Below are positions 14,401 through 26,176 of a stretch of 64,000 nucleotides of DNA, in pieces. Position 1 is the stretch's first letter, and each line of letters starts with the position of its first letter. This stretch comes from Calonectria ilicicola. Its lineage: Eukaryota; Ascomycota; Sordariomycetes; Hypocreales; Nectriaceae. The notes below the pieces were generated by a model. It saw only the letters and a program-made list of their open reading frames with translations. It was not told the DNA's origin and searched no databases. The DNA is taken from positions 4,464,001 to 4,528,000 of the forward strand of contig CP085826.1 in the NCBI GenBank assembly GCA_020809705.1, written 5' to 3'. Both the position numbers and the translations under genes were made by a program.

Positions 14401-16590
14401 CCTCTCTTGGGCGGCTCTTGTTCTAGACCACTGCCATTTGAGGGCCCCGGCGTCTTGTCCAAAGTGCCTTGAGCCTGATAACTGGAGCTTGTGGCTATGG
14501 GCTGGCGGGGTACTTTAATTATGCATGACGACGATGTACCGTCATACGAATTTTTCATGTACCGGTACATGGCCGGGAGTACCGCCCCAACATGCCTCTC
14601 TCCCATACGACTCGTCACCCCCCCGTCTCCTGCTCCCCGCCGACTTTGCCTGGAAGAGGTGGACAGGGCGAGGGCGGTTGTGTGCTGCCACCACTGCTTC
14701 CGGATCACGGATCATTTTTTTGAATCCTTGGCTGGTGAGAAAGTCTTCACATCTCTACCCTTCCTTGCCTTAGTCCCCGTGATGTGCCCGGTGCCCTGTG
14801 CTCTCAGCCCTTTGCTTTCTGTTGCCAGGCAGACCCACGTCTTCCAGATTGGCTGGCTGTCCAGCCTCGCTCCCGTCACCTCCGATCTACCAGACTGCCT
14901 GCCAGACTCTACCCGTTGGAGTTGTCCGTTGGCTGCCTATCTCGCTCTTCCCACGGGCTAGTGTGAAATGTGCAGTGCCATTTGAGCTTCCGCATGTGGC
15001 CGAGCTGGTGCTGTCTGCAGCGTGTATGCATCATGCTTCACACGGGTATCACTCTGCGCCTGAAGGATCTCGCAAAACCCCCTTCATAATAAGAGGAAAA
15101 CAGGGGGAATGGGACAGCAGCAGGCTGGGTTTCATCAGCCATCCAAGCAGACGTGTTTCCCTATGCCATGTGGTCACCAGCCATGCCCCCTTACTGTGGC
15201 AACCGGCTGAGGAGGGACGTGTGTGCGTGCACTATGTAAGAGGAGAAGGTGGTAGGTGGTGTGAATGGCAGCAGTAGGAGACACGGCGGGGGCGGGGAGG
15301 ATACGATACCTTGTGTTCCATACACCAGGTGCGGGCGCAGCGGGTACCTAGTAGCAGAAAAAAGAAAATGGTGCGCCTTTGCGCCATGGGCATGAGCCAT
15401 GGTCGGGTGGCCTCTTTGGACTCCTGGGCCCCCAAGGTGCAGGCAAGCAAAATTGGCCCGGCTGGGCGCGGCGTGTCTGGGTTGTGCGCGCCATTTGGTC
15501 GTGCGGACCAAAACAAGGCCCAAGGCATGGCCGTAAGTGGCCCAGCAGAGAGGTACCAGCAGGGACTTCCAGCGGGTACGCGACACACCAATTGATGGGT
15601 GGTCATGTAGCACCTCTTGCTGCTGATACTGTGCTGTACCTGGCCGAGCACGGGCGAGGAAGGGTAGCTCTGCGTCCCCCGCCCACGCAAAACACTCATG
15701 GTCCCGCTCCACTCCCTCTTCTTCACTTGATTTCCCTTCCTGCCACCTACTTTCCCACCCATGCGTTGCTTTGCTTGCGGGCTGGCCCCAAATTGCACAG
15801 TACCCATGGCTGCCCCTTGGCTCACCACGAAAAGCACGCAAGGTCTGGCACACGCAAAATTTCATAGCTGCCCAACCAAGTCCATCCGCTCCATCTTGCT
15901 TGTACTGTACAGGCTACACCTGCTGCGTACTCGGTCCCAGGCAAGGAAGCCCGTACATAGTCTAGTTGCTAAACCCCGTTGCGGCATGCCGATCTGGCCG
16001 TCTGATCTGGGCGCAAAATTTGGCTGGCTGAATATTCGAGGAGTCTGCGCCCGCCCACCTTTGTCTGCTCGCCCCCTTCTCCCTCTTTCTCACTGTTTCT
16101 CTCTGTTTTCACTTGAGGTCCCTGGTGGTTCCTGGCGGACCTCAAGGGTCCCTCATCCGGGCCATCTCACTCACGTGCAGCCGTGGCGCGATGAGATGGT
16201 CATAGCTCCAGCATCCCCCCTAAGCCCTATCGGGCGACCGCAAATCGCACCCTCCAAAGGCAGAAGCAAAATTGCTCGCTCGCAATTCGGCCTGGATAAT
16301 ACATGCATGTATTTGCATGACAAGAAGCCTACGGCTGTCAGGAGATTGCTATCAACGCCGCGAACGAGCATTGCTGATCATAGACTGTTCGCCATGCCCC
16401 ATCGATCTTCGGCCGTATTTTTTTTTCTGTCAAGATGTCATAACAGATAATGAAAAGAGCCGAGAGTGGGCTGATAAGATCTACGGTTTCATCGGCAGAT
16501 GAGAACAAATCTCATCTAATCAGTTCTCATTGTTTAATCTAAAATTCACTTGCGACTCAGACATAGGCGAGAGCATCATTATCCCATTAA
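11444..16590. other. Gene-free interval, 5.1 kb, between NHP6 and CENP-H
   Basis: The NHP6 leader occupies roughly 11.45-12.1 kb. The rest has many open frames up to 229 codons on both strands, but their proteins are low-complexity (Pro/Ser/Arg/Cys-rich), and frames overlap on both strands, as expected for GC-rich noncoding DNA. GTAC-containing short palindromes recur (for example near 12310, 12345, 12603, 14556 and 15905). I see no tRNA or 5S rRNA gene. Confidence 0.45.
14556..14571. repeat. Perfect 16-bp palindrome
   Basis: The sequence catgtaccggtacatg equals its own reverse complement. It lies inside the gene-free interval, amid other GTAC-containing motifs. It could be a dimeric regulator site or chance. 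Confidence 0.6.
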
Positions 16591-17401
16591 TTACTCTTCG
16601 GTTTCAGGATCAAGTACAGTCTCTCGCAACTCATCATCTGTTGCCCAGTCAACCCCGCTGCCGACAATCACTCCGCTAGCCACACCTTTCATCACTCTCC
16701 ACCTTTGCCTACTCTCCTTGACCTTGGCTTCCAGTGTCTGCTTCTCCTCCTGAGCAGATGGGTTGTCATTGCGTCCAGTCTTCCTTTGCTTAACCGCCTC
16801 TGCGAGTTTGAGGAGCTCCGCTGTCAACTCCACGTTCTGACGGGAGACGCGCATGGTTTCGCTTTGTACTGAAGTTAATTCCTTCAACTGTTGGTCAGAC
16901 TTTGCAGCTTGCTTCGCAACTGATATGGTAGCTTCATCTCGCTGCTGTACGTAAGGCAGAAGGTCGCTTTGCATGATTTGTTAAACGTAGGCACTCATCA
17001 AGCCATATAAAGGTGAAGCCTACCTGTCAACTGAAGATGAGTCTGTACTGTGATGCACGGCTTTCAAGATGGGATTTGCTGCCATGACTGTTTCGATGAT
17101 GTCGTTTCGAAGTGCATATTTAGCCCGGGATTCGAGTAAATCTGCCTGCGCTTTTCGTGTTGCTTCATCTGAAAAGTTTGAAGACTTATCTAAGGGAAAA
17201 CATGTGAGCTTACGAAGACTTCCTACTGGGAACAATCAGACCTCGTTTATGTAACCGCTGCCCGTTGATAATGGCAATTTCTAAACGAAGCTCTTGTAAC
17301 TGGTCGTACAACGAGAGGATCTTTCTCTCATCCTCGGAGAAGGGAGGAATGGCATCTGATTCCATGCTGTTCTCCATCAGCTGGTCCATTGATTCTGTCA
17401 T
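16591..17401 (-). CDS. Kinetochore protein CENP-H family (Fta3-like)
   Basis: Three exons in transcription order: 17401-17227, 17168-17024 and 16966-16591, giving 231 aa. Recognisable parts are the N-terminal ILSLYDQLQELRLEIAII helix, a middle block (RNDIIETVMAANPILKAVH) and a C-terminal block (QRWRVMKGVASGVIVGSG). These match what I know of the CENP-H family of the inner kinetochore CCAN/Mis6-Sim4 complex, which sits on centromeric chromatin. Most of the chain is predicted helix or coiled coil. The first donor is ambiguous: GTAGGA at 17226 keeps frame and is my choice, but GTCTGA ten bases upstream in the transcript also keeps it. The gene is divergent from ATG11, with 428 bp between the two start codons. 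Confidence 0.82.
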
Positions 17402-17829
17402 TGTGGTGATCTTTTTTGTTCAGATGATATTTCTTTGGAGTCCGGGACAAGTTCTTTGCTTCCAGATCACCTCAACGCGTTGCCGCGTCCTGCAAGGCTA
17501 ATGAACGCGCCAGAGTGATGAAAACGTAACAAGGTGCGGCGGTGCACTGTGGCTTGCCTGTGGCGCCGTCTACCAATGAATGACGACAGCCAGTCACAAG
17601 GCACCGGTCACGCTAAACACCCGCTCGCATGGCCATCACCGCTGGGCTGGCCATCGGGTTTATTCTTTCGTCACGCGAATAGGGCCCTTATTTAGCCCAT
17701 CGTCTAACATCATCAACACTGTCGCCTGCTGACCAGGCCGCTATTTCCTCCTCTTTAATCGGCCACTCCCCATTCTCCTTCGAGTCGGTCGCACAGCGCC
17801 GCATACTCGTCCATGGGAGATGTCTCGGG
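17402..17829. promoter_or_regulatory. Bidirectional promoter of CENP-H and ATG11
   Basis: This is 428 bp between divergent start codons. A CCAAT pentamer (taccaatgaa) is at about 17572. No gene is seen. Confidence 0.45.
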
Positions 17830-20800
17830 ATGGCTACCCAGGTGTTGATAGCCCATACGGGCCAGCAGCTAGAGGTCGATGCCGCCCAGTTTTCCATGTA
17901 TGTCCGCTGCTCAAAGATGAAAAACGCCGGTGACTAATTTTCTGCACAGTCTCGATGATCTCAAAACCTGGGTTTCCCGCCAAACATCAATTCCACCACA
18001 ACACATTGTTGCCTTGACCCCTCAAGGGCGAAGCGTCAAGTTCACCAGTCTCCACGCCGAGGTTCGTTATCGCAATCGCGCCACCCGATTCGCGACATGG
18101 CTAACGTCTTGCAGAAAGAGATATTCGTCTACGACATCAGGATCAGCCAGCCAGCATCGTCCAAAAGCGCCTCGAACCTTATCTCCGACGTACCTCTGCC
18201 CAACCCGTACACCGTCACGAATGCGCCGAACTCGATAAACGACGTGCAAGCTATTTTATCATGGCACGATCTGTACAAGGACCGTCGGAACTGGGCCATG
18301 CGGCTTCTTGAGGACTGCACCCACATGAATGCAGATACCCTGGCCCGGTACAATGAAATCGACGTCATCGCCAAGTGCCTGGATGCTGCTGTGACAAACC
18401 TCGAAATCAGCATCAAGCAGATCGAACCCAAGTACAACGAGCTCAGGAGGTGGGTTGCGCCGGCTCTATCAGAGCATGACAAGCTGGTCAAGAAGTGGGA
18501 ACATTATCTTGCCTTGGCTGCTAACACACCTATTTCGGCTTCCATGGTTAAATTCATGACCCGCCGAGAATCCACCAAATCCCGGCCCACCCTCGAGGAT
18601 CTTATCGAGTTAGACACGGCCAAGAAGGCGGGCAAGCTGGCGCCTACATCGCACAGAAGATTCAGTGAGAAAGCCAACGATTTAGAAAACACGGCCACGC
18701 GCATGTACCATGGTCTGGAAGGGTTGATTGCAGATTTTGAGAGGTTGATGAGTCGTTCCGCGCTGGGTCACAGCAACGACTCAAGCCAGCTTCTTGAAGA
18801 TATCGAGGCCGTAGTGAAACAGATGGACTCTGATTACCGCACTGTCCTGAGCCTTGGAGGCTCCCAGCGTGATTTAGCACAGGCTTCCAAGATGGCCTCA
18901 GTCCATACTGAGCATAGGGTGCCCGCTCTGAAGAAGCGAGCCAAGGAAATGGATGAGATGATGCGTTATGCAACAGAGGCTCGCAACTCCATCGCTGCTG
19001 AATCGGCTAGGTTCATGCGTGCCATCACCGAGATAACTTCCTTGCATAGCAGCGTCAAGAGCCAAATCAATATCCTCAACCAGGCAGAAGACGACATGAC
19101 AACATTTGATTACCTACGTCTCATCCATCAGCTTCCTTACATGTATGCATCATTCGTAACGGAGGCGATTCGGCGTCGCGAATGGGTTGATAAAGTAAGA
19201 ACAGACTCCTCCACCTTGGCCAATGAGATGGCATTGTTCCAGGATGAAGAGTCCAAACGTCGTCGGAAATGGCAAAAGATGATTGGGAGCACGTACGGGC
19301 CAGAACTGGATACCAATGTTGTAGGCTTGGAGGTCAACCTCCTGGGGGAAGACAACCCATGGCCTGCAATCACCAAAAGCGACTTGGATGAGTTTATTAG
19401 AGTGATCCAGGAACAGGGTATTGAGCAAGAGATCTTTGACGACATTCTCAAGCTTGTCCGAGAGCTCAACAACCCGACGAAGCAACAGTCCAAGCGGCTC
19501 AAGGCGTTTAAGAATGGGAGCGTCCACGAGGCTGCCCTGGGAAGGAGTGGGTTGATGATCCGAGGGGACGATGATCTACTCCGATTCCTACAAGATGATA
19601 AAGGCAAGCTTGAAAACAAACTCAAAACGGCCGAGAGTAGAGTCCGCCGACTTGAGGACTTGCTCCATCGTCAAAGTCAAGCTGCAAGGCCAGGGAATCT
19701 GTTTCAGCCACAAAGCCCCCAACCAAGAGAAAGACAAAACTCGATTTCATCTGTCAAGTCGAGTCGACTCGATGATCGGCGTAGGTCTTCGGGGAGCGGT
19801 GACCCTTTGTTACGACGTATTACTCAGCTTGAGAACGAACTTCGGCAAGAGAAGCAGCGTAGCACCCAGCTCCAGCAAGAACTCACTACTCAAGCAACCC
19901 GTCACGAGGAGGTCAATCGGCAAATGGAAGAAGTTAATTCTACCAAAAATGATCTTCTTGGAAATATGAAGACTCTAGAGAATGAATTTATCCACGAAAG
20001 GAAGGCTCTTGAAGATGAAATCAAGACTCTCAAAGCCCGCCTAGAGGACACTGAAGACGACCTAGAACACTTTGATGAATCGAGACAACATGAGAAGGCT
20101 ACGTACGTTGAAAGGGTGGAAGCACTTGAGGCCGAACTTGAAGAGCTCAACAGAAACAGGCAAGACGATACTCTCAAAGCCCAAGGCCAAGTCGAGTTTC
20201 TTCGAAAGGAAACACGAATGCAACGCGAACAACAAGAGGCTCTCGAACAACAGATCCAAACTGCTGAGGATGAGGCTCGCGCCGCAGCCAAGAAGCTAAA
20301 GACAGTAGAGGAGACGAGCGAGATCCAACTCGAGACGCTGAGAAAATTGCATCTTCAGCTGTCGCCGGAACACTCGATCCCGGAAGACTCAGGCGATCTC
20401 GCAGAATCGCTTCATTCTCACGCCACGGATTTGATTGCTAAACTTCAGAATATCGAAAGCGATACAGCTTTGCTCAAGACAAATTTGGAACAAGCCCACG
20501 GCTCTCTCAAAGAACTTCGCACGGAAATTGATGAGACAAAAACGAAGCTGTCAGCGGAAGAAATGTCGGCCATGCATCTCCGCGAGAACCTTTCTGAGGA
20601 AAAGGCCAAGGTTGCTGCTCTTGAGGGAGAGTTGGCAGATGGCCGAAACCAACTTACCGAGCTCCGAGCCAAGATTGCTGATGGTGAGACTGGCTCAGAG
20701 GCCTTACAGAAGCGACTTCAGGAAGAGGAAACCAAAATCGTGACACTCAAGGAGGAGGTAGCTTCTCGGCAATCCCAAGTGGGCAGCCTTGAGGAGGAAT

Positions 20801-22122
20801 TGCGCTTGTTCCAAGAAAAGGTCGAGACTTTGCAAAACAAGCTGGCTGGCTTGACAAGCCAATACGCTGGTCGAGATGAAAGAACGAAGGACCTGTCGCA
20901 GCGATTATATTCCCAAAATGACCGCATGTGTCGCCTCCTAGAACGGGTTGGATACGCCGTGAACCGGAAAGATGGCCAAATGACTATTGCCAAGATCCCG
21001 CGGGCTGAAAGAATGTCGCAAAACCCGAATGATTCTTCCGATCCTGGCTCATCCATTCGAAAATCCGGCACATTGAGTCGTGTCTTAGCTGACAGCGCAG
21101 ACCTCGACCTAGTATATTGGCTGAACAGCTCTGATGTTCAATCCGAAGCTGAAAAGTACGAACAATTCTTGAAGACCCTGGGCAATTTCGATGCGGATCT
21201 CTTCTCCGAAACAATCTATCGTAGGATCAAGGAAGTCGAACACATGGCCCGAAAGTGGCAAAGAGAAGCACGATCATACAGAGAGAAGGCTCACATCTTG
21301 CAAAAGGACTCGCATGAAAAGATTGCGTTCAAGCACTTTAAAGAAGGCGACTTGGCACTCTTCTTGCCGACCAGGAACCAGCAAGCCGGGGCTTGGGCAG
21401 CATTCAATGTTGGATTCCCTCATTATTTCCTTCGTGAGCAGGACGCCCATCGCTTGCGCCACAGGGAATGGCTTGTTGCTCGAATTTCACGCATCCAAGA
21501 GCGTGTCGTCGATTTATCAAAGAGCCTACAACCAAGCAACGAGACGGATTCGATGAACGACGAGAATGATAACCCCTTCCAGCTGTCTGACGGTCTCCGG
21601 TGGTACTTGATTGATGCGTTTGAGGACAAGCCGGGTGCTCCCGCAACCCCAGGAATGGGCAAGTCTACAGTTGCAGCGAACACGGTTGAAGCAACTGCAA
21701 ATATTCACACTCATACCTCTGCGGCAAAGGGGAAAAACAGAGATAGCGTCACGAGTATCGAGGGAATAAACAAGACTCTCTCCAAGAGTCTGGAAAGCAG
21801 GCGCAGCAGCTCTGGGTCCAAGAAGGCAGCTCTGCCGTTCCAACTTGGTGGGGGGGCGGCACTGGCAAAGAATAGTGCGTTGGCCAGCGAAACAAACTCA
21901 CTCCGAGCTGTCCCAACAGATAGTCCATCGGGTACCAGCCCTACGCAAGCCCTTCTTGCAGCAGCAAATCTCGGCCTATCCCACAAACCACAAACGGACG
22001 GACACGATCGACAAAAACAGGTATCCCCCGAAACCATAGGAAAATCACCAGGCGAATCATCAGCCAAAGGCGGTGGCAATCTGGACGAGGTACGAAGAGT
22101 CGACTCCTTACTTGGACCCTAG
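17830..22122 (+). CDS. ATG11: Autophagy-related protein 11 (selective autophagy scaffold)
   Basis: Three exons, 17830-17897, 17950-18061 and 18115-22122, encode 1395 aa. The N-terminus (MATQVLIAHTGQQLEVDAAQ, then LDDLKTWVSRQTSIPPQHIV) is the ubiquitin-like start typical of Atg11/FIP200-type scaffolds. A helical middle is followed by long coiled coils at about residues 550-1000. The conserved C-terminal ATG11 domain is at about 1060-1230 (EQFLKTLGNFDADLF; FKEGDLALFLPTRN; HYFLREQD). Atg11 tethers cargo receptors to the Atg1 kinase at the pre-autophagosomal site in mitophagy, pexophagy and related routes. The C-terminal 160 residues are Ser/Ala-rich and disordered. The second intron has a GTTCGT donor but restores HAEKEIFVYDIR perfectly. 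Confidence 0.95.
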
Positions 22123-23411
22123 GTTGCTGATGGGCGCTTGGCAGCCTCGGAGAAGGATCCAACGAGAAGAGTCAGCACAAAGTGATTCAAAGAGGTCCGT
22201 CGTCTGGGATCCCCTCTGGAGCGTGGATTACAACTACGAAAGCAGGGGAAGGTGGTAGGATAGAAGGAAATGGCGATTAGGCGTATCACAGTGGTGATGG
22301 GGACGCGGTAAATTGTTTTTCTAGGATGTTTTATTCTTGGTGTCATTGGTACCATGGGTGGCGTTGGGTTTAAAGCCAGGTGCATCAGCTATGGCCTCTG
22401 ATTCTCTCTATACACGCTCGCAAGTTGGTATAGATGTCGGGAGTGGATTGTTTGGAGAAATGGGTGACAGCAATCAAGTAGACTGTACAGACTACAATAT
22501 TATCGATGAGAAAATATGGCTTGTATCATAGGATATCGCGATTCGTTTAAAAGTGCACGATGCCTCCGAGTCAGGTGTTTGTCTAGATAAGTGCCCTCTG
22601 TCTTTGTGGAAGACCCAATCTCCCTTTATCGCATCTCAAACGCCATGACATGTCCGAGAACACGCTTATCTCAAGGACTCCCCTGTAATGTTATTTCCGG
22701 GAGGAGAATGAAGGTCACAAATATGGCCCGAGCGAGTATTATGGTAGACAACGAGTCACAATCATACCTCATGAAAGTTTCTTGATTCAGCAAACATGAC
22801 CACCATGAGCCATTGAAAGACGTCTAAACCCAGAGATGTTGGCGACTGCCAGGTAGTTTGGAGCGATGTCCTGAAATATAGACTAAACACGGTATAAATT
22901 AAAGGTTATCTAAATGGAAGGGCGGTATAAAGGGTATGCTAGTGAAGACAAAATGCACTGCTGATGTCACAGAAGAAATAAGTCAACAGGTCGGATTTCA
23001 AGGGGCCCGAAGAAGGAAAAAAAATTTTACTCCTGCGTGCATTTATTCAAGGCCAGGCGATAAACGGCTTCACCTCGGTCATGGTCAAGTCCGGTCCCTG
23101 CAGACAGGCTGGACATGCAAACAATTATGACGTCGCTGAAGTCGAGTTAAGCATTGTCATGGACTATGGCCCTAGCACGCAAATGGGCACGATCTGATTT
23201 GCCATGACCAGCTCCGACTAGCTGACGTCAGCAGGCTTGCTGCAATAGCGTCTCAAACAGCGCCGCATGGCGTCGGGGCAGGCGACGCCTCGCCATTTGC
23301 AGGTGCTCCTCGTTATCAAATTATCAGCGCCGTCGCAGTAGCGCGAATGGTGAAGCATCATTTAACACCTCGTGCAGGCCCAGCCATGTAGCGCACAATC
23401 CTGCCCTTGAA
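22123..23411. other. Intergenic region
   Basis: These 1.29 kb hold the ATG11 3' UTR and the upstream region of the F-box-like gene. I find no coding signal or repeat. Confidence 0.4.
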
Positions 23412-24401
23412 ATGACTCCCCAACCGGCACAAGACGCCGTGGTAGAGCACCGCTCTCTCCCCACGGAACTGATCTATCATGTCATCGAAAGCGTCCTCCC
23501 TTCGAACCCGGACGCCCTGGTGCGCCCATCAGATATTGCGACCCAGACGCTGCTCTCGCTAGCCCGCGTATGCCGCGATACTTACGGGCTGGCTACCAGG
23601 CTGCTGCGGCAGAGATGCATCTACATCGAAACCGACCGTCGCCTTGCGAACTTGCTTCTCTGCGTCCCCCGCTTCGTGCCGTCCCTCCCGCCCGCCATGT
23701 CGCTACGAAACATTACATCGCTCTACCTAGAGCCGTTTGGTGACAAGCTGGACGACCAGCCGACGGCCATATGGGTGCGAGAGTTGTTTTGCGAGGTCTC
23801 CGAGTCCCTGCGAAAATTGATTGTGCTTATGCCCTTCCAAAGCCTAGATCCCCTCGATGACCATCTCAACGTCCGGAGGACGCTACGCGAAGGCTTTGAG
23901 AGTCTACATAAGCTAGAAGAGTTTGTCTGCATCGGGGACTACCCAGCGTTGAGCGTCCCGGACGGTCCTACGGATGTGTGGAGACTATGGCCAGACCTCA
24001 AGCGTTTGGCACTCTTTGGTGCTCCAGTAGACAGTCATTGGCTATGGTGGGACATTGCAACACTCCCAAAGTTACATCATGTAATTCTGGCACGATCGCT
24101 CAACGTCGAGGAAACCAATATCAAGGACGAATATTTTCACAAACTACCGCGCAAGGACCCTAGGCTGGACCGGAACATCAAGATTGTGCTAATGGATGCA
24201 GCGTGGCTATGGCGAGGCGTGAAAACTGAGCGATGGAAGCGAATTGACCCCAAAGGAAGGATGACAGTCGAAAGACATGCCGTGCCAGATCAGATCGGGA
24301 GCGAGGCACCACAAAAACGGGTGACGCAGTATGTGAAGGACAGAGCATTAAACGGGCATCTCTGGGGTGGGCAGAACACAGTAATTGAAGAGAATGAGTG
24401 A
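23412..24401 (+). CDS. F-box-like domain protein
   Basis: Single exon, 329 aa. Residues about 14-65 (RSLPTELIYHVIESVLPS through LLSLARVCRDTYGLATRLLR) fit an F-box-like helix bundle, the module that binds Skp1 in SCF ubiquitin ligases. The rest has Leu/Trp-rich segments resembling the degenerate leucine-rich repeats of fungal F-box proteins (for example SLRKLIVLMPFQSL and LPKLHHVILARSL). The substrate is unknown. The short Arg/Lys-rich C-terminus has no domain I recognise. The call rests on pattern alone. Confidence 0.68.
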   Translation: MTPQPAQDAVVEHRSLPTELIYHVIESVLPSNPDALVRPSDIATQTLLSLARVCRDTYGLATRLLRQRCIYIETDRRLANLLLCVPRFVPSLPPAMSLRNITSLYLEPFGDKLDDQPTAIWVRELFCEVSESLRKLIVLMPFQSLDPLDDHLNVRRTLREGFESLHKLEEFVCIGDYPALSVPDGPTDVWRLWPDLKRLALFGAPVDSHWLWWDIATLPKLHHVILARSLNVEETNIKDEYFHKLPRKDPRLDRNIKIVLMDAAWLWRGVKTERWKRIDPKGRMTVERHAVPDQIGSEAPQKRVTQYVKDRALNGHLWGGQNTVIEENE

Positions 24402-26176
24402 TTGATTGAATGAATGGCTTGACGCATGGCATGCTTATAACTAGAGTTATTACTTACTACTACGACTACGACTATGATAACAAGCATACTTGTGAGCAAA
24501 AAAAAAAAAAACATGAGGGCGCGAACATGAAGATTACTAAAGAGACAGGAAAAGAAAGTAAAAATACCATTATCATTATTAATGCGGACATGGAGGCGGG
24601 GTTGTAGCATGATCAGCGCCAGGCACCCTGTTGAGGGTGAGCCTCGACGCCTCGGCACGACGCCAATTGACAGGGGCCCCTTAAAGAGTTCTGCAACGTT
24701 CATTCAATGTGCTAGCTTGAGGGCAAAAGAGACGGATAACATGGTCATACCGAAAGCCGATCAAAGGAAGATTCTCGGGTCATTAGCATGCACCCCTCAT
24801 CCGTTCCCCCACGTTTTAGTTGCAAACCTGGGTAGCATCATACGTAAGGGGGCTTTGACGATCCACAGAGGGCTCGGGAATGTCGGGGGAATGGAGCGGC
24901 CACTTCGCCTGGAGTTGGAGAGTGGCTGGTAACGGTAACCAGCAGACAGGCACCTGTGCATGAGCACAGTACATGTCAGATGTATATGCTAGATGTATAT
25001 GCTAGATGTGATGTATATGTATGTAATGCATTATTATAATTATATCCGTCTGGGGCGCTTAAGTCTGGGCAGCAGCCAGGATGGCCAGCGGCCGGGCGAG
25101 GCGAGACAGGGCAAGGCACAGGCAAGGCACGGGCTGACGAGTCGGAGTTGCTGGAAGAGAGACGGTCAACGGGCGCTCACAACGTTGCAGCTATCGTGCC
25201 AATAGCATCCACCGCACACCCAGGCAACATCTCACAACCACCAGTTCAGTGCACATGCGCTAAAAAAAAGAAGAGAGAAAAAACTCACAGCGACCTGCCT
25301 GAATGGGCTGATTCGCTGGCGGGCTTACCCTCTCCAGCCTACGGGCTCCCCTTCGGCCCTCAAGCCCTGGAGTCCTCGAGTCCTCGGGAGGAGCCCCCCC
25401 AAGGAGAGGCCCCCCTTCAAAAGTCCCGGGGTGGTCTCGACGGCAGGCTGCGGTAGGCTGCGGTAGGCCCCAGCAGGGACCAGCACCGAAACCACCCCCA
25501 CTATAGCCTCGAGCCTCCGGTCCGCTTTTTCCAGAAGCCCGCCATCGGACCAACGACGGCTTCGCATTCGCGCTTCTCCATGGTTGCAGCCCGTTTCCCC
25601 ATGCCCAAATTCCCCCCGGTCGCTCGCTCACCCACCATCCCATCGAGCAATCCATCTTGCCGCCTCGCCTTTGCGTCTCTCGCCTGTGTCCACACGTCCA
25701 CACACACCCCCCGTCGGCTCCGGTCCCCGTGCTCGCTGCCAATTGCTAACATAACCTCCACATATTCCCGCTTCCCTCCCTCACCCGAGCCCTCGCCCAC
25801 CTCCCCCTTCCTCCTCTCCCTCCACACTTTGCTGCAATCTGACACAGCCCACTGTCATGTCGTTGCCGCCGACAGCGTCGCTCGGAGCCTCCAGCTAACC
25901 ACCTCTCCCGGCCGACGACCACCACCACCACCGAGAGCCTCTCCTCCTCGGAGCCTTTGCTACATACATGCTGCTGCTCCTTGCGCAACCACTCAACTAA
26001 CCCGAAACTTGACCCAAGACATGACGGCGCGCCGCAGTTCTGTCCTACCCGTCCCCGTCCCCATCCCCGTACCTGCGCCTGCGCCTGTCGTTTGACCTGC
26101 CAGACCTCCGTCTCCCTCGTCTCACTCGCCGCCGAATCCCGATTCTTCCGAGCCATCGGTTCGACCCTGCTCAACC
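24402..26176. other. Intergenic region with tandem repeats and pyrimidine-rich leader
   Basis: This 1.78-kb interval contains a 13-bp tandem repeat at 24978-25010 and a doubled ggctgcggta unit near 25450. A C-rich leader (about 25580-26170) runs up to the ubiquitin protease start. The 171-codon frame in the leader is low-complexity and I do not call it. Confidence 0.4.
24978..25010. repeat. 13-bp tandem repeat, about 2.5 copies
   Basis: The unit agatgtatatgct occurs twice in exact succession and then partially, within a longer ATGTATAT-rich stretch. It is a simple minisatellite in intergenic DNA. Confidence 0.7.

Noticed and set aside
15191..16450. Long open frames on both strands (224 and 229 codons) in the 5-kb gene-free block
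   Set aside because: The proteins are compositional, overlap on opposite strands, and show no domain, start context or splice pattern.
25580..26095. A 171-codon frame upstream of the ubiquitin protease
   Set aside because: It lies in a C-rich leader and encodes a Pro/Ser/Arg-rich chain; the protease starts independently at 26177 with good context.
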